A DNA stretch of 64,000 nucleotides from G963665495 sp963665495 (GCA_963665495.1 OY762289.1:4774001-4838000), one strand, 5' to 3'; shown: positions 9,716-18,389, counted from the first letter of the stretch. Made by a program: numbers and translations. The notes: a model not told the origin generated them from the sequence alone.

Positions 9716-10306
9716 TTAGCTTCTGCGATATCGACGCAGCGCGGCAAGCCCGCATCCGGCGAGTAAAAGAGCCAGAAGCCCGTACTGCCAGGGAGTTGCC
9801 GCAGGCACGGCGCTGGTTGCAGCACCGCTCGAAGCCATGTTGATACCGAAATATAAATCCCTAGTTACTATTGACGAAACCGTCGTGTAGCCTACGAAGA
9901 GATTACCCCCGTCATAGGTGCTGGACGGGCTGGACTTTAAGTAAACTTTTTCGCTGGAGCCCCCGAGAATAAATGTATACTGCTCTCCGCTCTTGACAGT
10001 TACAGTCCCGTCCAGAGGAATGGTTGTGACGCCGGTTTGGGAAATGGAGACTGACTGCGTATGATCCCATTGCCCGGAAGCACCAGAGCCTGAATAGACA
10101 AAAAGGGTTACACTCGTCGCGGTACCCGAACCGAAATCGACCGTAATGGACTCCACAATCCCGTCGCTGTCAGCAGTCCAGCTCTGCCCAACTTTTGTGT
10201 AATCGGTCAAATAGGTACCGTCACAATAGTTGGTGACGTCCGCCAGGCATGGATTGGCGGAAAGCAATAGCACGCACGAAAGCACGACCATCAGACTTGT
10301 TTTCAT
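9716..10306 (-). CDS. Exported protein with PEP-CTERM/IPTL-like C-terminal sorting tail
   Basis: 196 residues from ATG 10306, which has GGAAGG 6 bases upstream. A cleavable signal peptide (MKTSLMVVLSCVLLLSANPCLA) is followed by a Ser/Thr/Gly-rich, probably all-beta domain of about 140 residues. The last 30 residues form a tripartite tail: a short VPAATPW motif, a hydrophobic helix (GLLALLLAGCGLAALRR) and a terminal Arg cluster. That layout is typical of PEP-CTERM and IPTL-CTERM proteins, which are cleaved and sorted at the inner membrane before export to the surface or matrix. The N-terminal motif differs from canonical PEP or IPTLSEW. No exosortase or rhombosortase gene is in the window. Biological role unknown. 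Confidence 0.72.
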   Translation of the reverse strand: MKTSLMVVLSCVLLLSANPCLADVTNYCDGTYLTDYTKVGQSWTADSDGIVESITVDFGSGTATSVTLFVYSGSGASGQWDHTQSVSISQTGVTTIPLDGTVTVKSGEQYTFILGGSSEKVYLKSSPSSTYDGGNLFVGYTTVSSIVTRDLYFGINMASSGAATSAVPAATPWQYGLLALLLAGCGLAALRRYRRS

Positions 10307-10856
10307 AATGATCCTTCCCGGTGTATATGTGTTATTTGGTGACAACACAGCAATTACACTCATTTTCAAAAAAAGCAATATATAATAGACACATAAGGAA
10401 AGCCCTTCACGGATGTAGGGTTTTGTCGCTTTGATTCCATGGCGTAATCCTTTTTCCGCTAGTCCCTGCCCGATCGACGGATTGCAGCCTGGGCCAGGGC
10501 GGCGACCGCAAAGATTTCCCGCTCACGCTGACGCAGCTGCGCAAATTGACGGCGGAAGACGCGGCCCCGGATGCAGTGGGCGGCAAAAATTGGTGGTGTC
10601 TGTTTCGAGTAAAGTTATCCGGGCGTGTAAGGTGATGCTGCATTGGACGCCAGGCTTGCGGTCATGCACAGCAATCATCAACAGTCCCGCAACGCTGTTT
10701 CCCGAAAGCTTGTTTCGATCAGTACTGGCATGTTATCCCAGAGAATCTTCGTTTTTTTGGTTTGTAAAGGGATAGCCTGTTATGAAAAAAAGTCGTAGTG
10801 TCTTTGGTGGGCCGACAGGATGATTCTGCTGCTGTCGGGGAAACAAGGAAGGTGCC
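10307..10856. other. Intergenic region with a possible decayed coding remnant
   Basis: The part nearest the sorting-tail gene is AT-rich and likely holds its promoter. Between about 10480 and 10630 the composition turns GC-rich and codon-like: one frame read from 10480 gives roughly 50 codons (GGDRKDFPLTLTQLRKLTAE, then a GGKNWWCLFRVKLSG segment) with no start codon. This could be a gene remnant, but I do not recognise it. GGAAGG at about 10848 is the ribosome-binding site for the next gene. Confidence 0.35.
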
Positions 10857-11951
10857 ATGGCTGAAGTGGAATTGCGGAAAGTGGTCAAACGCTTTGGCGC
10901 GACAATGGTGGTCCACGGGGTGGACCTCACGATACGCGACAGCGAATTTGTGGTCCTTGTCGGGCCTTCGGGCTGCGGCAAATCAACTGTTCTGCGGATG
11001 ATCGCCGGACTGGAAAAAGTCTCGGGCGGTGAGATCCTGATCGGCGGACAGGCGGTCAACGACGTGTCGCCCAAGGACCGCAATGTGGCCATGGTCTTCC
11101 AGAATTACGCCCTGTACCCGCACATGACCGTACGGGAAAACATGGGGTTCAGCCTGAAGATGGCCAAACGCTCCAGAGACGAAATCGCCGCGGCAGTGGA
11201 CAAGGCAGCGGCGGTGCTCGAACTGGACGCCCTGCTGGACCGCAAACCCGCCGAACTTTCGGGCGGCCAGCGCCAGCGCGTGGCCATGGGCCGGGCCATC
11301 GTGCGCCAGCCAGCGGTTTTTCTGTTCGACGAACCGCTCTCCAACCTTGACGCCCAGCTGCGGATGCAGATGCGTATCGAACTGCGCAAGATGCACCTGC
11401 AGCTCAAAACCACCACCATATACGTCACCCACGATCAGATCGAAGCCATGACCCTGGCCGACCGGATCGTCATCCTCAAGGACGGGCACATCCAGCAGGT
11501 GGGCACGCCCGTGGAAGTCTTCGAACAACCTGCCAATGTCTTTGTGGCGCAGTTCATCGGCAATCCGCCCATGAACATCCTCAACGGCAGTCTGGAACAG
11601 CGCGACGACGCGCTCTGTTTCGTCCGCGAGGGCTTGTGCATGCCCCTGCCGCAAAACAAATGGAAAAACATTTCTTCCGGCAGTAAGATACAGCTCGGCA
11701 TCAGGCCGGACGCCGTCAAGGTCGGGCACGCGCTGGGTCGCATTCCCGAGCCATGGCGTACGCCGGGAAAAGTGGTCATATCCGAAGTACTGGGCGCGCA
11801 CTCGCTACTGGCATTTCAACAGCAGGGCGCGAACATGATAGCAGAAGTGGAGGGACGCCTCGACGTGCATGCGGACGACGAAATCGAAGTGGGATTCGAT
11901 CTCGAGCGTGCGTCCCTGTTCGACCCGGAGTCAACTGAGGGTATTGTTTAG
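10857..11951 (+). CDS. Sugar ABC transporter ATP-binding protein (MalK/UgpC type)
   Basis: 364 residues. All ABC motifs are visible: Walker A GPSGCGKST, signature LSGGQRQRVAMGRAI, Walker B VFLFDEPLSNLD, and the switch His in YVTHDQIEA. The C-terminal 120 residues form the TOBE/regulatory part found in MalK, UgpC and MsmX. It energises uptake by the binding protein and two permeases encoded immediately downstream on the same strand. GGAAGG lies 6 bases upstream of the ATG. MsmX-like ATPases can serve several CUT1 importers, but the cluster here is complete, so this one is probably dedicated. Confidence 0.93.
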   Translation: MAEVELRKVVKRFGATMVVHGVDLTIRDSEFVVLVGPSGCGKSTVLRMIAGLEKVSGGEILIGGQAVNDVSPKDRNVAMVFQNYALYPHMTVRENMGFSLKMAKRSRDEIAAAVDKAAAVLELDALLDRKPAELSGGQRQRVAMGRAIVRQPAVFLFDEPLSNLDAQLRMQMRIELRKMHLQLKTTTIYVTHDQIEAMTLADRIVILKDGHIQQVGTPVEVFEQPANVFVAQFIGNPPMNILNGSLEQRDDALCFVREGLCMPLPQNKWKNISSGSKIQLGIRPDAVKVGHALGRIPEPWRTPGKVVISEVLGAHSLLAFQQQGANMIAEVEGRLDVHADDEIEVGFDLERASLFDPESTEGIV

Positions 11952-12011
11952 CTGGTGTCGCTACGATACGCCGTACCGCGTAGCTGACGGATCCGAATCA
12001 AGGAGAAAAAG

Positions 12012-13274
12012 ATGAAAAGGCTTGTAGGTGTGTTCTGTGTTCTTATGGCGCTGTGCTCTCTTGCCGTTTTCACCTCGACGGCCGTGGCCGCCGCGCCCAA
12101 AGGCGAAGTAGAAATTTTTTCCTGGTGGGCGGGAGATGAAGGCCCCGCTCTGGAGGCGCTGATCAAGGCTTTTGAAGCCAAATATCCTGACATCAAAGTG
12201 ATCAACGCCACGGTTACCGGCGGTTCGGGCATCAACGCCAAGGCCGTGCTCAAAACCCGTATGCTGGGCGGCAATCCGCCGGACAGCTTCCAGGTGCATG
12301 CCGGTCAGGAACTTATCGGTACGTGGGTCAAGGCCGACCGGATGGAAGACCTGACCCCGCTGTTCGAACAGGAAGGCTGGATGAAAGCCTTTCCCGAAGG
12401 GGTGATCAAGCAGATCGGCACGGATAAGGGCATCTGGTCCGTACCCGTGACAGTCCACCGCTCCAACGTGCTGTGGTACATCCCGGAAAATCTCAAGAAA
12501 TGGGGAGTTGAAGCTCCCAAGACCTGGGACGATTTCCTGGCCATCGCTCCCAAACTGAAAGAGCAGGGCATTGTTCCCCTGGCCCTGGCCACCAACTGGA
12601 CCTCCAACCACCTCTGGGAATCCGTGGCTGTGGCCGCGGTTGGTCCGGACAACTACGACAAACTGTGGAACGGCGAGCTTTCCTTCGACAGCCCCGAGGG
12701 CCAGAAAATCTGGGAGCTTTTCGGCAAGGTTCTGGACTACACCAATACCGACGCGTCCTCGCTTTCCTGGCAGCAGGCCACGGATATGGTCGTTGACGGC
12801 CGGGCGGCTTTCAACATCATGGGCGACTGGGCCGCCGGCTACATGGCCACCACCAAGAAACTCGAGCCCAACAAGGGTTTCGGCTGGCTGCCCTCTCCGG
12901 GCACGGACGGCGTGTTCATCTTCCTTTCCGACTCCTTCGGGCTGCCCAAAAATTCGCCGCACCGGGACAACGCCCTGGCCTGGCTGGCCATGCTCGGCTC
13001 CAAGGAAGGCAGCGACACCTTCAACCCGCTCAAGGGCTCCATTTCGCCGCGCCTGGACAGCGATCTTTCCAAATATAATGTCTACGCCAAATCCGCGGCC
13101 GCTGATTTCGGCAAAGACCGTATCGTCGGCAGCCTGGCCCACGGCGTTGTGGCCAACGAGGGCTTCATGAACGACTTCGCCTCGGTCATGGAAATGTTCC
13201 TCAAGACCCGCAGCCCGGAAATGGTCGCCAAGGCCACCCAGCAGATCGCCAAGAAAAACGGCATCGGCAAATAA
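12012..13274 (+). CDS. Periplasmic glucose/galactose-type sugar-binding protein
   Basis: 420 residues with a signal peptide (about residues 1-28, ending AVAAA) and a family-1 solute-binding fold. From memory, many segments are nearly the same as in the Thermus thermophilus glucose/galactose-binding protein and the pseudomonad GtsA group: EIFSWWAGDEGPALEALI, TRMLGGNPPDSFQVHAG, NIMGDWAAGYMATT and DTFNPLKGSI. That makes an aldohexose the most likely ligand, well beyond a generic sugar call, although I could not run an alignment. GGAG lies 7 bases before the ATG. It is followed by palindromic repeats and then the two permease genes, a common layout in which the binding-protein mRNA is stabilised or attenuated by hairpins. 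Confidence 0.9.
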   Translation: MKRLVGVFCVLMALCSLAVFTSTAVAAAPKGEVEIFSWWAGDEGPALEALIKAFEAKYPDIKVINATVTGGSGINAKAVLKTRMLGGNPPDSFQVHAGQELIGTWVKADRMEDLTPLFEQEGWMKAFPEGVIKQIGTDKGIWSVPVTVHRSNVLWYIPENLKKWGVEAPKTWDDFLAIAPKLKEQGIVPLALATNWTSNHLWESVAVAAVGPDNYDKLWNGELSFDSPEGQKIWELFGKVLDYTNTDASSLSWQQATDMVVDGRAAFNIMGDWAAGYMATTKKLEPNKGFGWLPSPGTDGVFIFLSDSFGLPKNSPHRDNALAWLAMLGSKEGSDTFNPLKGSISPRLDSDLSKYNVYAKSAAADFGKDRIVGSLAHGVVANEGFMNDFASVMEMFLKTRSPEMVAKATQQIAKKNGIGK

Positions 13275-13300
13275 GCAGGAAAGGATTTTGAATAGTTGTT

Positions 13301-13352
13301 GTTGGGGCTCCGCCCCAACCCCCGCCAGGGGGGAACGCCCCCTGGACCCGCG
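13301..13352. repeat. Double GC-rich palindrome (REP-like)
   Basis: Two adjacent hairpins: GTTGGGGC-TCC-GCCCCAAC (13301-13319) and CCAGGGGG..CCCCCTGG (13325-13345), followed by ACCCGCG. The pattern of a GGGGCTCCGCCCC palindrome followed by a CCAGGGG..CCCCTGG palindrome is common as a dispersed intergenic repeat in Desulfovibrio and many other proteobacteria. Located between the binding-protein and permease genes, it may trim or protect the upstream mRNA. Confidence 0.75.
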
Positions 13353-13401
13353 AACTAATTAGGGGCCTCTGCTGCTCTTTAAAAGACAGTTACCAATTAT
13401 T

Positions 13402-13448
13402 GGGAGTGCTTAACCCCCTTTTTGAAAAGGGGGTTAAGCTGCGGAGGC
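13402..13448 (+). repeat. Variable-stem hairpin element, copy 1
   Basis: GGGAG, then a perfect stem GCTTAACCCCC (13408-13418) and GGGGGTTAAGC (13429-13439) with an A/T loop, then TGCGGAGGC. It belongs to the same family as the elements near 33508, 34560, 47225 and 50343 (and, degenerate, 42577): similar ends, different but self-complementary stem. It ends 23 bases before the first permease gene. Confidence 0.75.
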
Positions 13449-13471
13449 TTCTTACCGCAGGCGAAGGACAC

Positions 13472-14593
13472 ATGCGCGAGGTATCCAAAGACAGACTCAA
13501 GGCGTTTCTGACGTTACTGCCTTCGATCATTCTGATTGCAATTTTCGTGTACGGATTTATCGGCAACACGGTCTGGACGTCATTCACGGACTGGGGCAAG
13601 GAAGGCGCCCTGGCCGAACATCCGGTCAAGAATTTCATCGGACTGCAGAATTACATCGATCTGTTCACCGGCTTTCTGGACGGCCATTTCCGCCAGGATC
13701 TGGTCAACGCGGTCTATTACTCGGTGCTACTGCTGGTGGGCGCCGTGGGTCTGGGCATGTTCATCGCCATTCTCCTGGACCGCAAGCCCTGGGGCGAAGG
13801 CGTTTTCCGGACGATTTTTCTCTATCCCATGTCCCTGTCTTTCATCGTTTCGGGCACCATCTGGCGCTGGTTGCTGGCCCCTCAAGGCGGCGTGAACATC
13901 CTGCCGACCTATCTGGGCTTCAAGCCTTTCACCTTTCAATGGCTCTCCAGCAAAGGCACCATCCTGGAATTCGACTGGCAGAACCTGCTCCAGGTGCTGC
14001 TCTACCTGGCCGCCGCGGTGCTGATTCTGGGCGGGCTGTACGTGCTCAGGGATAAACCGCGCCGGGCGTTGAAAGGCTGGCTGCTGCCCGGCGTGCTCAT
14101 CGGCGCGTGCACCTGGCTGTTCGGGGGCATGCTGCCCAAAATCCTCTGGATGGAAGAGCTGCACGGTTTCAACCTGGCTACCATCGGCATCATCATCGCC
14201 ACCATCTGGCAATACACGGGCTACACCATGGCCTTGTACCTGGCCGGGTTCAACGGCATTTCGCAGGATCTGGTGGACGCGGCGCGGCTGGACGGCGCCA
14301 GCGAGTTCGCCTACTACCGCCATGTGGCCATTCCCATGCTCAAACCCATCACCATCAGCGCCGTGATCATTCTCTCGCATATTTCACTCAAGATGTTCGA
14401 CCTGATCTTCGCCATGACCGGACCGGACAACGCCGAAACCGGACACCCGGCCCTGAACATGTACCTGACCACCTTCCGGGCCAACGACTTTGCCAAGGGC
14501 GCGGCCATCGCCGTGGTGCTTTTCATGGTGGCGGCCCTGTTCATTATCCCCTATCTGGTCAGCTCGTACCGCCAGAAACGGAGGAACGCGTAA
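13472..14593 (+). CDS. Sugar ABC transporter permease (MalF type, enlarged)
   Basis: 373 residues from ATG 13472, with GAAGGA five bases upstream; the frame is open further upstream, but that part runs into a repeat element. It is an inner-membrane component of the CUT1 importer, with the cytoplasmic coupling (EAA) loop visible as DAARLDGASEFAYYRHVAIP. Typical CUT1 permeases have about 290-300 residues and six membrane helices. This one has an extra block of about 70 residues (around 165-235) containing two more hydrophobic segments (LLYLAAAVLILGGLYVL and WLLPGVLIGACTWLFGG). Its stop codon overlaps the start of the next permease by one base. Confidence 0.92.
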   Translation: MREVSKDRLKAFLTLLPSIILIAIFVYGFIGNTVWTSFTDWGKEGALAEHPVKNFIGLQNYIDLFTGFLDGHFRQDLVNAVYYSVLLLVGAVGLGMFIAILLDRKPWGEGVFRTIFLYPMSLSFIVSGTIWRWLLAPQGGVNILPTYLGFKPFTFQWLSSKGTILEFDWQNLLQVLLYLAAAVLILGGLYVLRDKPRRALKGWLLPGVLIGACTWLFGGMLPKILWMEELHGFNLATIGIIIATIWQYTGYTMALYLAGFNGISQDLVDAARLDGASEFAYYRHVAIPMLKPITISAVIILSHISLKMFDLIFAMTGPDNAETGHPALNMYLTTFRANDFAKGAAIAVVLFMVAALFIIPYLVSSYRQKRRNA

Positions 14594-15429
14594 TGGCCGC
14601 TCAGACAAATTCGCGCTTTTCCCTGGGGACAATCTTTTATTACGGCCTGCTGTTGCTGCTGGCCGTGTTTTTTCTGACTCCGGCCTACATGGCCTTTATC
14701 ACGGCCCTGAAATTTCCCGCGGACATCAGCCTGCCCCATTCGTGGCAATTGCCGCCGTCCATTAATTGGGGCAGTTTTTCCCAGGCTCTGGATACCCTCA
14801 AGCCCAATCTGGTCAACAGCATCCTGCTGGTGATTTTCGCCACGGCCTTTTCCACCATTCTGGGTTCGCTCAACGGTTATGTTTTCTCCAAATGGAAATT
14901 CAAGGGCAGCGAGGTGGTGTTCACGCTTTTTCTGTTCGGCATGTTCATCCCCTACCAGATCATCCTGATCCCCCTGTTCCAGACCTTGCGCGCCATGCAT
15001 CTTTACGGCGGCATTCCGGGCCTGGTGCTGGCCCACGTGGTCTACGGCCTGCCCATCACCACCCTGATTTTCCGGAATTTCTACGCGCAGATTCCCACTT
15101 CGCTGATCGAATCCGCCCGGCTGGACGGCGCGGGCTTCTACTCCATCTACCTGCGCATCGTGTTTCCGCTCTCCGTGCCGGGCTTCGTGGTCACCAGCCT
15201 CTGGCAGTTCACCCAGATCTGGAACGAATTTCTCTGGGGCATCTGCCTGACCCGTCATTCGGAAAACCCCATCACCGTGGGGCTGGCCCAGCTCGCCGGC
15301 GGACAGGCCGTGAGCTGGAACCTGCCCATGGCCGGTTCCATCCTGGCCGCCCTGCCCGTGCTGCTGATTTACATCTTCCTGGGGCGTTATTTCATCAAAG
15401 GATTGCTGGCGGGTTCGGTGAAGGAGTAA
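14593..15429 (+). CDS. Sugar ABC transporter permease (MalG type)
   Basis: 278 residues. The start ATG shares its A with the stop codon of the preceding permease (TAATG), and GGAGG lies 9 bases upstream, so the two are translationally coupled. Six hydrophobic segments are visible, with an EAA coupling loop (ESARLDGAGFYSIYLRIVFP). It completes the importer with the ATPase at 10857, the binding protein at 12012 and the larger permease. No sugar kinase or other catabolic gene follows. Confidence 0.93.
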   Translation: MAAQTNSRFSLGTIFYYGLLLLLAVFFLTPAYMAFITALKFPADISLPHSWQLPPSINWGSFSQALDTLKPNLVNSILLVIFATAFSTILGSLNGYVFSKWKFKGSEVVFTLFLFGMFIPYQIILIPLFQTLRAMHLYGGIPGLVLAHVVYGLPITTLIFRNFYAQIPTSLIESARLDGAGFYSIYLRIVFPLSVPGFVVTSLWQFTQIWNEFLWGICLTRHSENPITVGLAQLAGGQAVSWNLPMAGSILAALPVLLIYIFLGRYFIKGLLAGSVKE

Positions 15430-15558
15430 ACAGCGGACTGCCGCCTTTCTGCTCCTGCGCATTTTCGCGGTTGTCACCTTTTGGCAACCAAAGACTTTTT
15501 ATTTCATGGTACCGTACGCCAAAATACGCAGCCTAACCGCGGCAAAAGGAGTCCGACC

Positions 15559-16035
15559 ATGGAAAAAGTTCTCTTTATTTGTGTTCACAACAGTGCCAGA
15601 AGCCAGATAGCGGAAACATACCTCCGGCAATTCGGCGGAGATGACTTTGAGGTGGAAAGTGCGGGATTTGAACCCACGGAGATCAATCCGCTAGTGATCG
15701 AAGTCATGCGGGAGGAAGGTACGGACCTTTCCGGCAAAGGAACCCAGTCCGTGTTCGATCTGTATAAACAGGGCAAGACATTTACCCATGTCGTCACTGT
15801 CTGCGATGAATCCGCAGACGAAAACTGCCCGGTCTTTCCCGGCATGACCACCCGCCTCCATCTTCCTTTTCTGGACCCGGCCAAAGTTGAGGGGACTCAG
15901 GAAGAAAAACTCCACCAGGTCAGAATGATACGCGACCAGATCAAAGACGCGGTCAAGGAACTCATCGACTGGATACGGAGCGGGGGCAAGAAAAAACTCA
16001 ATGCTTTCTGGGAAATGAAGAAAATACCATCCTGA
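15559..16035 (+). CDS. arsC: Thioredoxin-type arsenate reductase (LMW-PTP fold)
   Basis: 158 residues from ATG 15559, with AAGGAG 7 bases before it. The P-loop CVHNSARS gives Cys8-X5-Arg14, and the two redox cysteines expected in thioredoxin-coupled ArsC are present at 82 and 90 (VCDESADENC). These three cysteines separate it from plain low-molecular-weight tyrosine phosphatases. It reduces arsenate to arsenite in the cytoplasm. No arsR, arsB or acr3 is adjacent, so resistance depends on exporters elsewhere, or it is a stand-alone housekeeping copy. The C-terminal 20 residues are Lys-rich. Confidence 0.9.
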   Translation: MEKVLFICVHNSARSQIAETYLRQFGGDDFEVESAGFEPTEINPLVIEVMREEGTDLSGKGTQSVFDLYKQGKTFTHVVTVCDESADENCPVFPGMTTRLHLPFLDPAKVEGTQEEKLHQVRMIRDQIKDAVKELIDWIRSGGKKKLNAFWEMKKIPS

Positions 16036-16135
16036 CTCCTTGAACAGCGCCGTTCCGGATCTTCCCGGCTGGACAGTCCGGGCTTCCCGGACTAGGATTG
16101 TTCAAGCTGTGCAAACTTTATTTCAGGAGGCATTC

Positions 16136-16408
16136 ATGGTTACTGCGATTGTCCTGTTCAAGGTCGAACCCCAGCGGATTCCCCAGGTCATCGACACTCT
16201 GGCGTCCATAGACAAAGTGACGGAAGTCTATTCCGTGAGCGGCCGTTACGACGTGGTCACCCTGATTCGCGTCAAAACCAACGACGAACTGGCCGACATA
16301 GTCACCAGACAATTTCTTTCCATCGAGGGCATACGCGAATCCGAAACCCTCATCGCTTTCCAGGCCGTCTCCAAATTCGACCTGGAGCGGATGTTCAGCA
16401 TTTCCTGA
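16136..16408 (+). CDS. Stand-alone RAM (Lrp/AsnC ligand-binding) domain protein
   Basis: 90 residues starting at ATG 16136, with a strong AGGAGG 5 bases upstream. The whole protein is the C-terminal effector domain of Lrp/AsnC regulators (alpha/beta RAM fold, segment TEVYSVSGRYDVVTLIRVK) with no helix-turn-helix. Such proteins form octamers, bind amino acids, and either modulate full-length Lrp partners or act as amino-acid sensors. No DNA-binding partner is next to it. A terminator follows directly. Confidence 0.88.
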   Translation: MVTAIVLFKVEPQRIPQVIDTLASIDKVTEVYSVSGRYDVVTLIRVKTNDELADIVTRQFLSIEGIRESETLIAFQAVSKFDLERMFSIS

Positions 16409-16418
16409 GTGATAGACT

Positions 16419-16461
16419 AAAGCCCGCACGCATTGTAACTACGCGGGCTTTACCTTTTCTT
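16419..16461 (+). terminator. Intrinsic terminator after RAM-domain gene
   Basis: AAAGCCCGC (16419-16427) pairs with GCGGGCTTT (16443-16451) and is followed by a pyrimidine/T-rich run. Confidence 0.85.
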
Positions 16462-16575
16462 TTTCCTTTTTCTCGACAATTCTCTTTTTCTTTTTATTCT
16501 ATTGGAGTATGGAAAAGAGCGTATTGCAATGCTTTTACCCCGCGCTACGACGCGTCGCATGAAAAGGAGCCTGCC

Positions 16576-17859
16576 ATGACAACTACTGAAAGCAAAAAAC
16601 GCCCGCGCATCGTCATCCTCGGCGCAGGATTCGGCGGACTGTGGACCGCGAAGAATCTGGCCAAGGCCGATGCGGATATCGTGATAGTGGACCGCAACAA
16701 TTACCACACCTTTTTCCCGCTGCTCTACCAGGTGGCCGCGGCGGAAGTGCAGCCCGAACAGATCGCCGCGCCTGTACGGGGAATTTTCCGCGGACGGGAT
16801 AATGTGGAATTCATCATGGATGAAATCCGCGGGGTGGATTTCGCCCAGAAACAGGTACTGCTCTGCGACAGACGGCTCGATTACGACTATCTGGTCATGT
16901 CCGTGGGGTCGGTGAACCATTTTTTCAATACTCCCGGGGCGGAACAACACACCTTCACCCTCAAGACCCTGGAACAGGGCATTGCCCTGCGCAACCATGT
17001 GTTAAGCCGCTTCGAATACGCCACCACGGCGCTGGACCCGGAAAAAAAACGCGCGGCCATGACCTTCGCCATTGTGGGCGGCGGTCCGACCGGCGTGGAA
17101 TTCTCCGGAGCCCTTGCAGAGCTGACACGCGGCGCACTGGCCCGCGATTTTCCCACCCTGGATATTTCGCAGGTCAAAATCATTCTGCTTGAGGCCGCGG
17201 ACAGTTTGCTGACCATGTACCCCCAGCACCTGCGCGAATATACGAAACAAAAGCTCGAGGGGCTGGGCGTGGAAGTCCGCCTGGGCGCCAAGGTCACCGA
17301 AGTGACGCCGGACAAAATCGTCCTGGGTGACGGAGACAGCGCCGAGGATCTGCCCACCAATACGGTGGCCTGGACCGCCGGTATCAAGACCGAGCCCATG
17401 ATCGGCGGGCTGGACCTGGAACTGGCACGGGGCGGCCGCATTCCGACGCTGCCCAGCCTGCAGCTCAAGGACCACCCGGAGGTCTTCGCCATCGGCGACA
17501 TCTGCGGCGTCGAACAGAATGGACGCCAGCTGCCGCAGCTGGGCCGCGTCGCCATGGATCAGGGAAGCCATACGGCAAAGAACCTGCTGCGTTTGCTCAA
17601 AGGCGAGCAGGCCAAGCCGTTCGTTTTCCGCAACAAAGGCAGCATGGCCACCATCGGGCGCAACGCCGCTGTGGGACAAATGAACAAGTTCACCTTTTCC
17701 GGCCTGTTCGCCTGGGCCGTCTGGCTGGTGATCCACAACATGTACCTTGTGGGCTTTAGCAACCGCCTCTTCGTACTGATCAACTGGGCCAGAGACTACT
17801 TTTTCTACGACCGCAGCGTCCGGCTGATTCTGCCTAAAAAACTGCAGTGCAGGAAATAG
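16576..17859 (+). CDS. ndh: Type II NADH dehydrogenase (NDH-2)
   Basis: 427 residues. The N-terminal FAD-binding Rossmann motif is VILGAGFGGLWTAKNL; the second, NAD(P)H-binding motif is FAIVGGGPTGVEFSGAL; the flavin-binding ATG-like segment is FAIGDICGV. The C-terminal amphipathic/hydrophobic region (AWAVWLVIHNMYLVGF and following) is typical of the membrane-bound NDH-2 group. The reaction is NADH oxidation with quinone reduction, without proton pumping. It has AAGGAG 6 bases before the ATG and stands alone between a terminator and a gene-free stretch. In an anaerobe it may serve redox balance or oxygen defence; that is inference. Confidence 0.92.
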   Translation: MTTTESKKRPRIVILGAGFGGLWTAKNLAKADADIVIVDRNNYHTFFPLLYQVAAAEVQPEQIAAPVRGIFRGRDNVEFIMDEIRGVDFAQKQVLLCDRRLDYDYLVMSVGSVNHFFNTPGAEQHTFTLKTLEQGIALRNHVLSRFEYATTALDPEKKRAAMTFAIVGGGPTGVEFSGALAELTRGALARDFPTLDISQVKIILLEAADSLLTMYPQHLREYTKQKLEGLGVEVRLGAKVTEVTPDKIVLGDGDSAEDLPTNTVAWTAGIKTEPMIGGLDLELARGGRIPTLPSLQLKDHPEVFAIGDICGVEQNGRQLPQLGRVAMDQGSHTAKNLLRLLKGEQAKPFVFRNKGSMATIGRNAAVGQMNKFTFSGLFAWAVWLVIHNMYLVGFSNRLFVLINWARDYFFYDRSVRLILPKKLQCRK

Positions 17860-18152
17860 GCGAAGAGACGTGGAAAACACCGTTTTTTTGGCAGTGATTG
17901 AGAAACAGAACAGCATTATACAGAGCTGAAGCATTTTCCGCATTATGCGTCTGGCTTTTTGCTCTATTGTTCTTATTTTCTTCAAATGCGTGTGCCTGCG
18001 ACTTCCGGTCAATGCCGCGCAACCACGCTGTTGCAAGGCTCAGGGCTTTCTCCTGGGCCGTTTGACAGCCGTCCGGGAAAAGGTATAACCCTGTCCGGTC
18101 GTGATAGAGTGGCCGGTGCAATGCATCACAACGACGCTAAGGAGAGCGAAAA

Positions 18153-18374
18153 ATGAGAGAAAAAGTATTGGCAGCATTGGAAAAAGTGCGCCCCGCCCTG
18201 CAGGCCGACGGCGGCGATGTCGAGCTGGTGGAAGTGACTGACGACGGTATCGTCAAAGTCCGGTTGCAGGGAGCCTGCCACGGTTGCCCCATGTCCCAGA
18301 TGACTCTGAAAGGGGGAATCGAGCGCATCCTGATCCGCGAAATTCCGGAAGTCAAAGCCGTCGAAGCGGTATAG
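18153..18374 (+). CDS. NifU-like C-terminal (Nfu) iron-sulfur scaffold protein
   Basis: 73 residues, a minimal Nfu domain. The CxxC pair in QGACHGCPMSQMT binds a transferable 4Fe-4S or 2Fe-2S cluster between two monomers. A strong AAGGAGA lies 6 bases upstream of the ATG. Its stop is only 15 bases from the gltX start, so the two genes are probably co-transcribed. The N-terminal half of the frame (VRPALQADGGDVELV) is the classic Nfu signature. Confidence 0.93.
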   Translation: MREKVLAALEKVRPALQADGGDVELVEVTDDGIVKVRLQGACHGCPMSQMTLKGGIERILIREIPEVKAVEAV

Positions 18375-18389
18375 GGGTTCTGCCAGGTT

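Noticed and set aside
7194..9755. An 853-residue frame on the minus strand, antisense to the Lon-like gene.
   Set aside because: It is the mirror of a strongly codon-biased gene (His/Gly/Val/Gln-rich nonsense composition) and runs across a terminator.
15660..15678. A GCGGGATTTGAACCC stretch that looks like the reverse of a tRNA T-arm.
   Set aside because: It lies inside arsC and encodes the conserved SAGFEPTE segment; no acceptor or anticodon arms can be formed around it.
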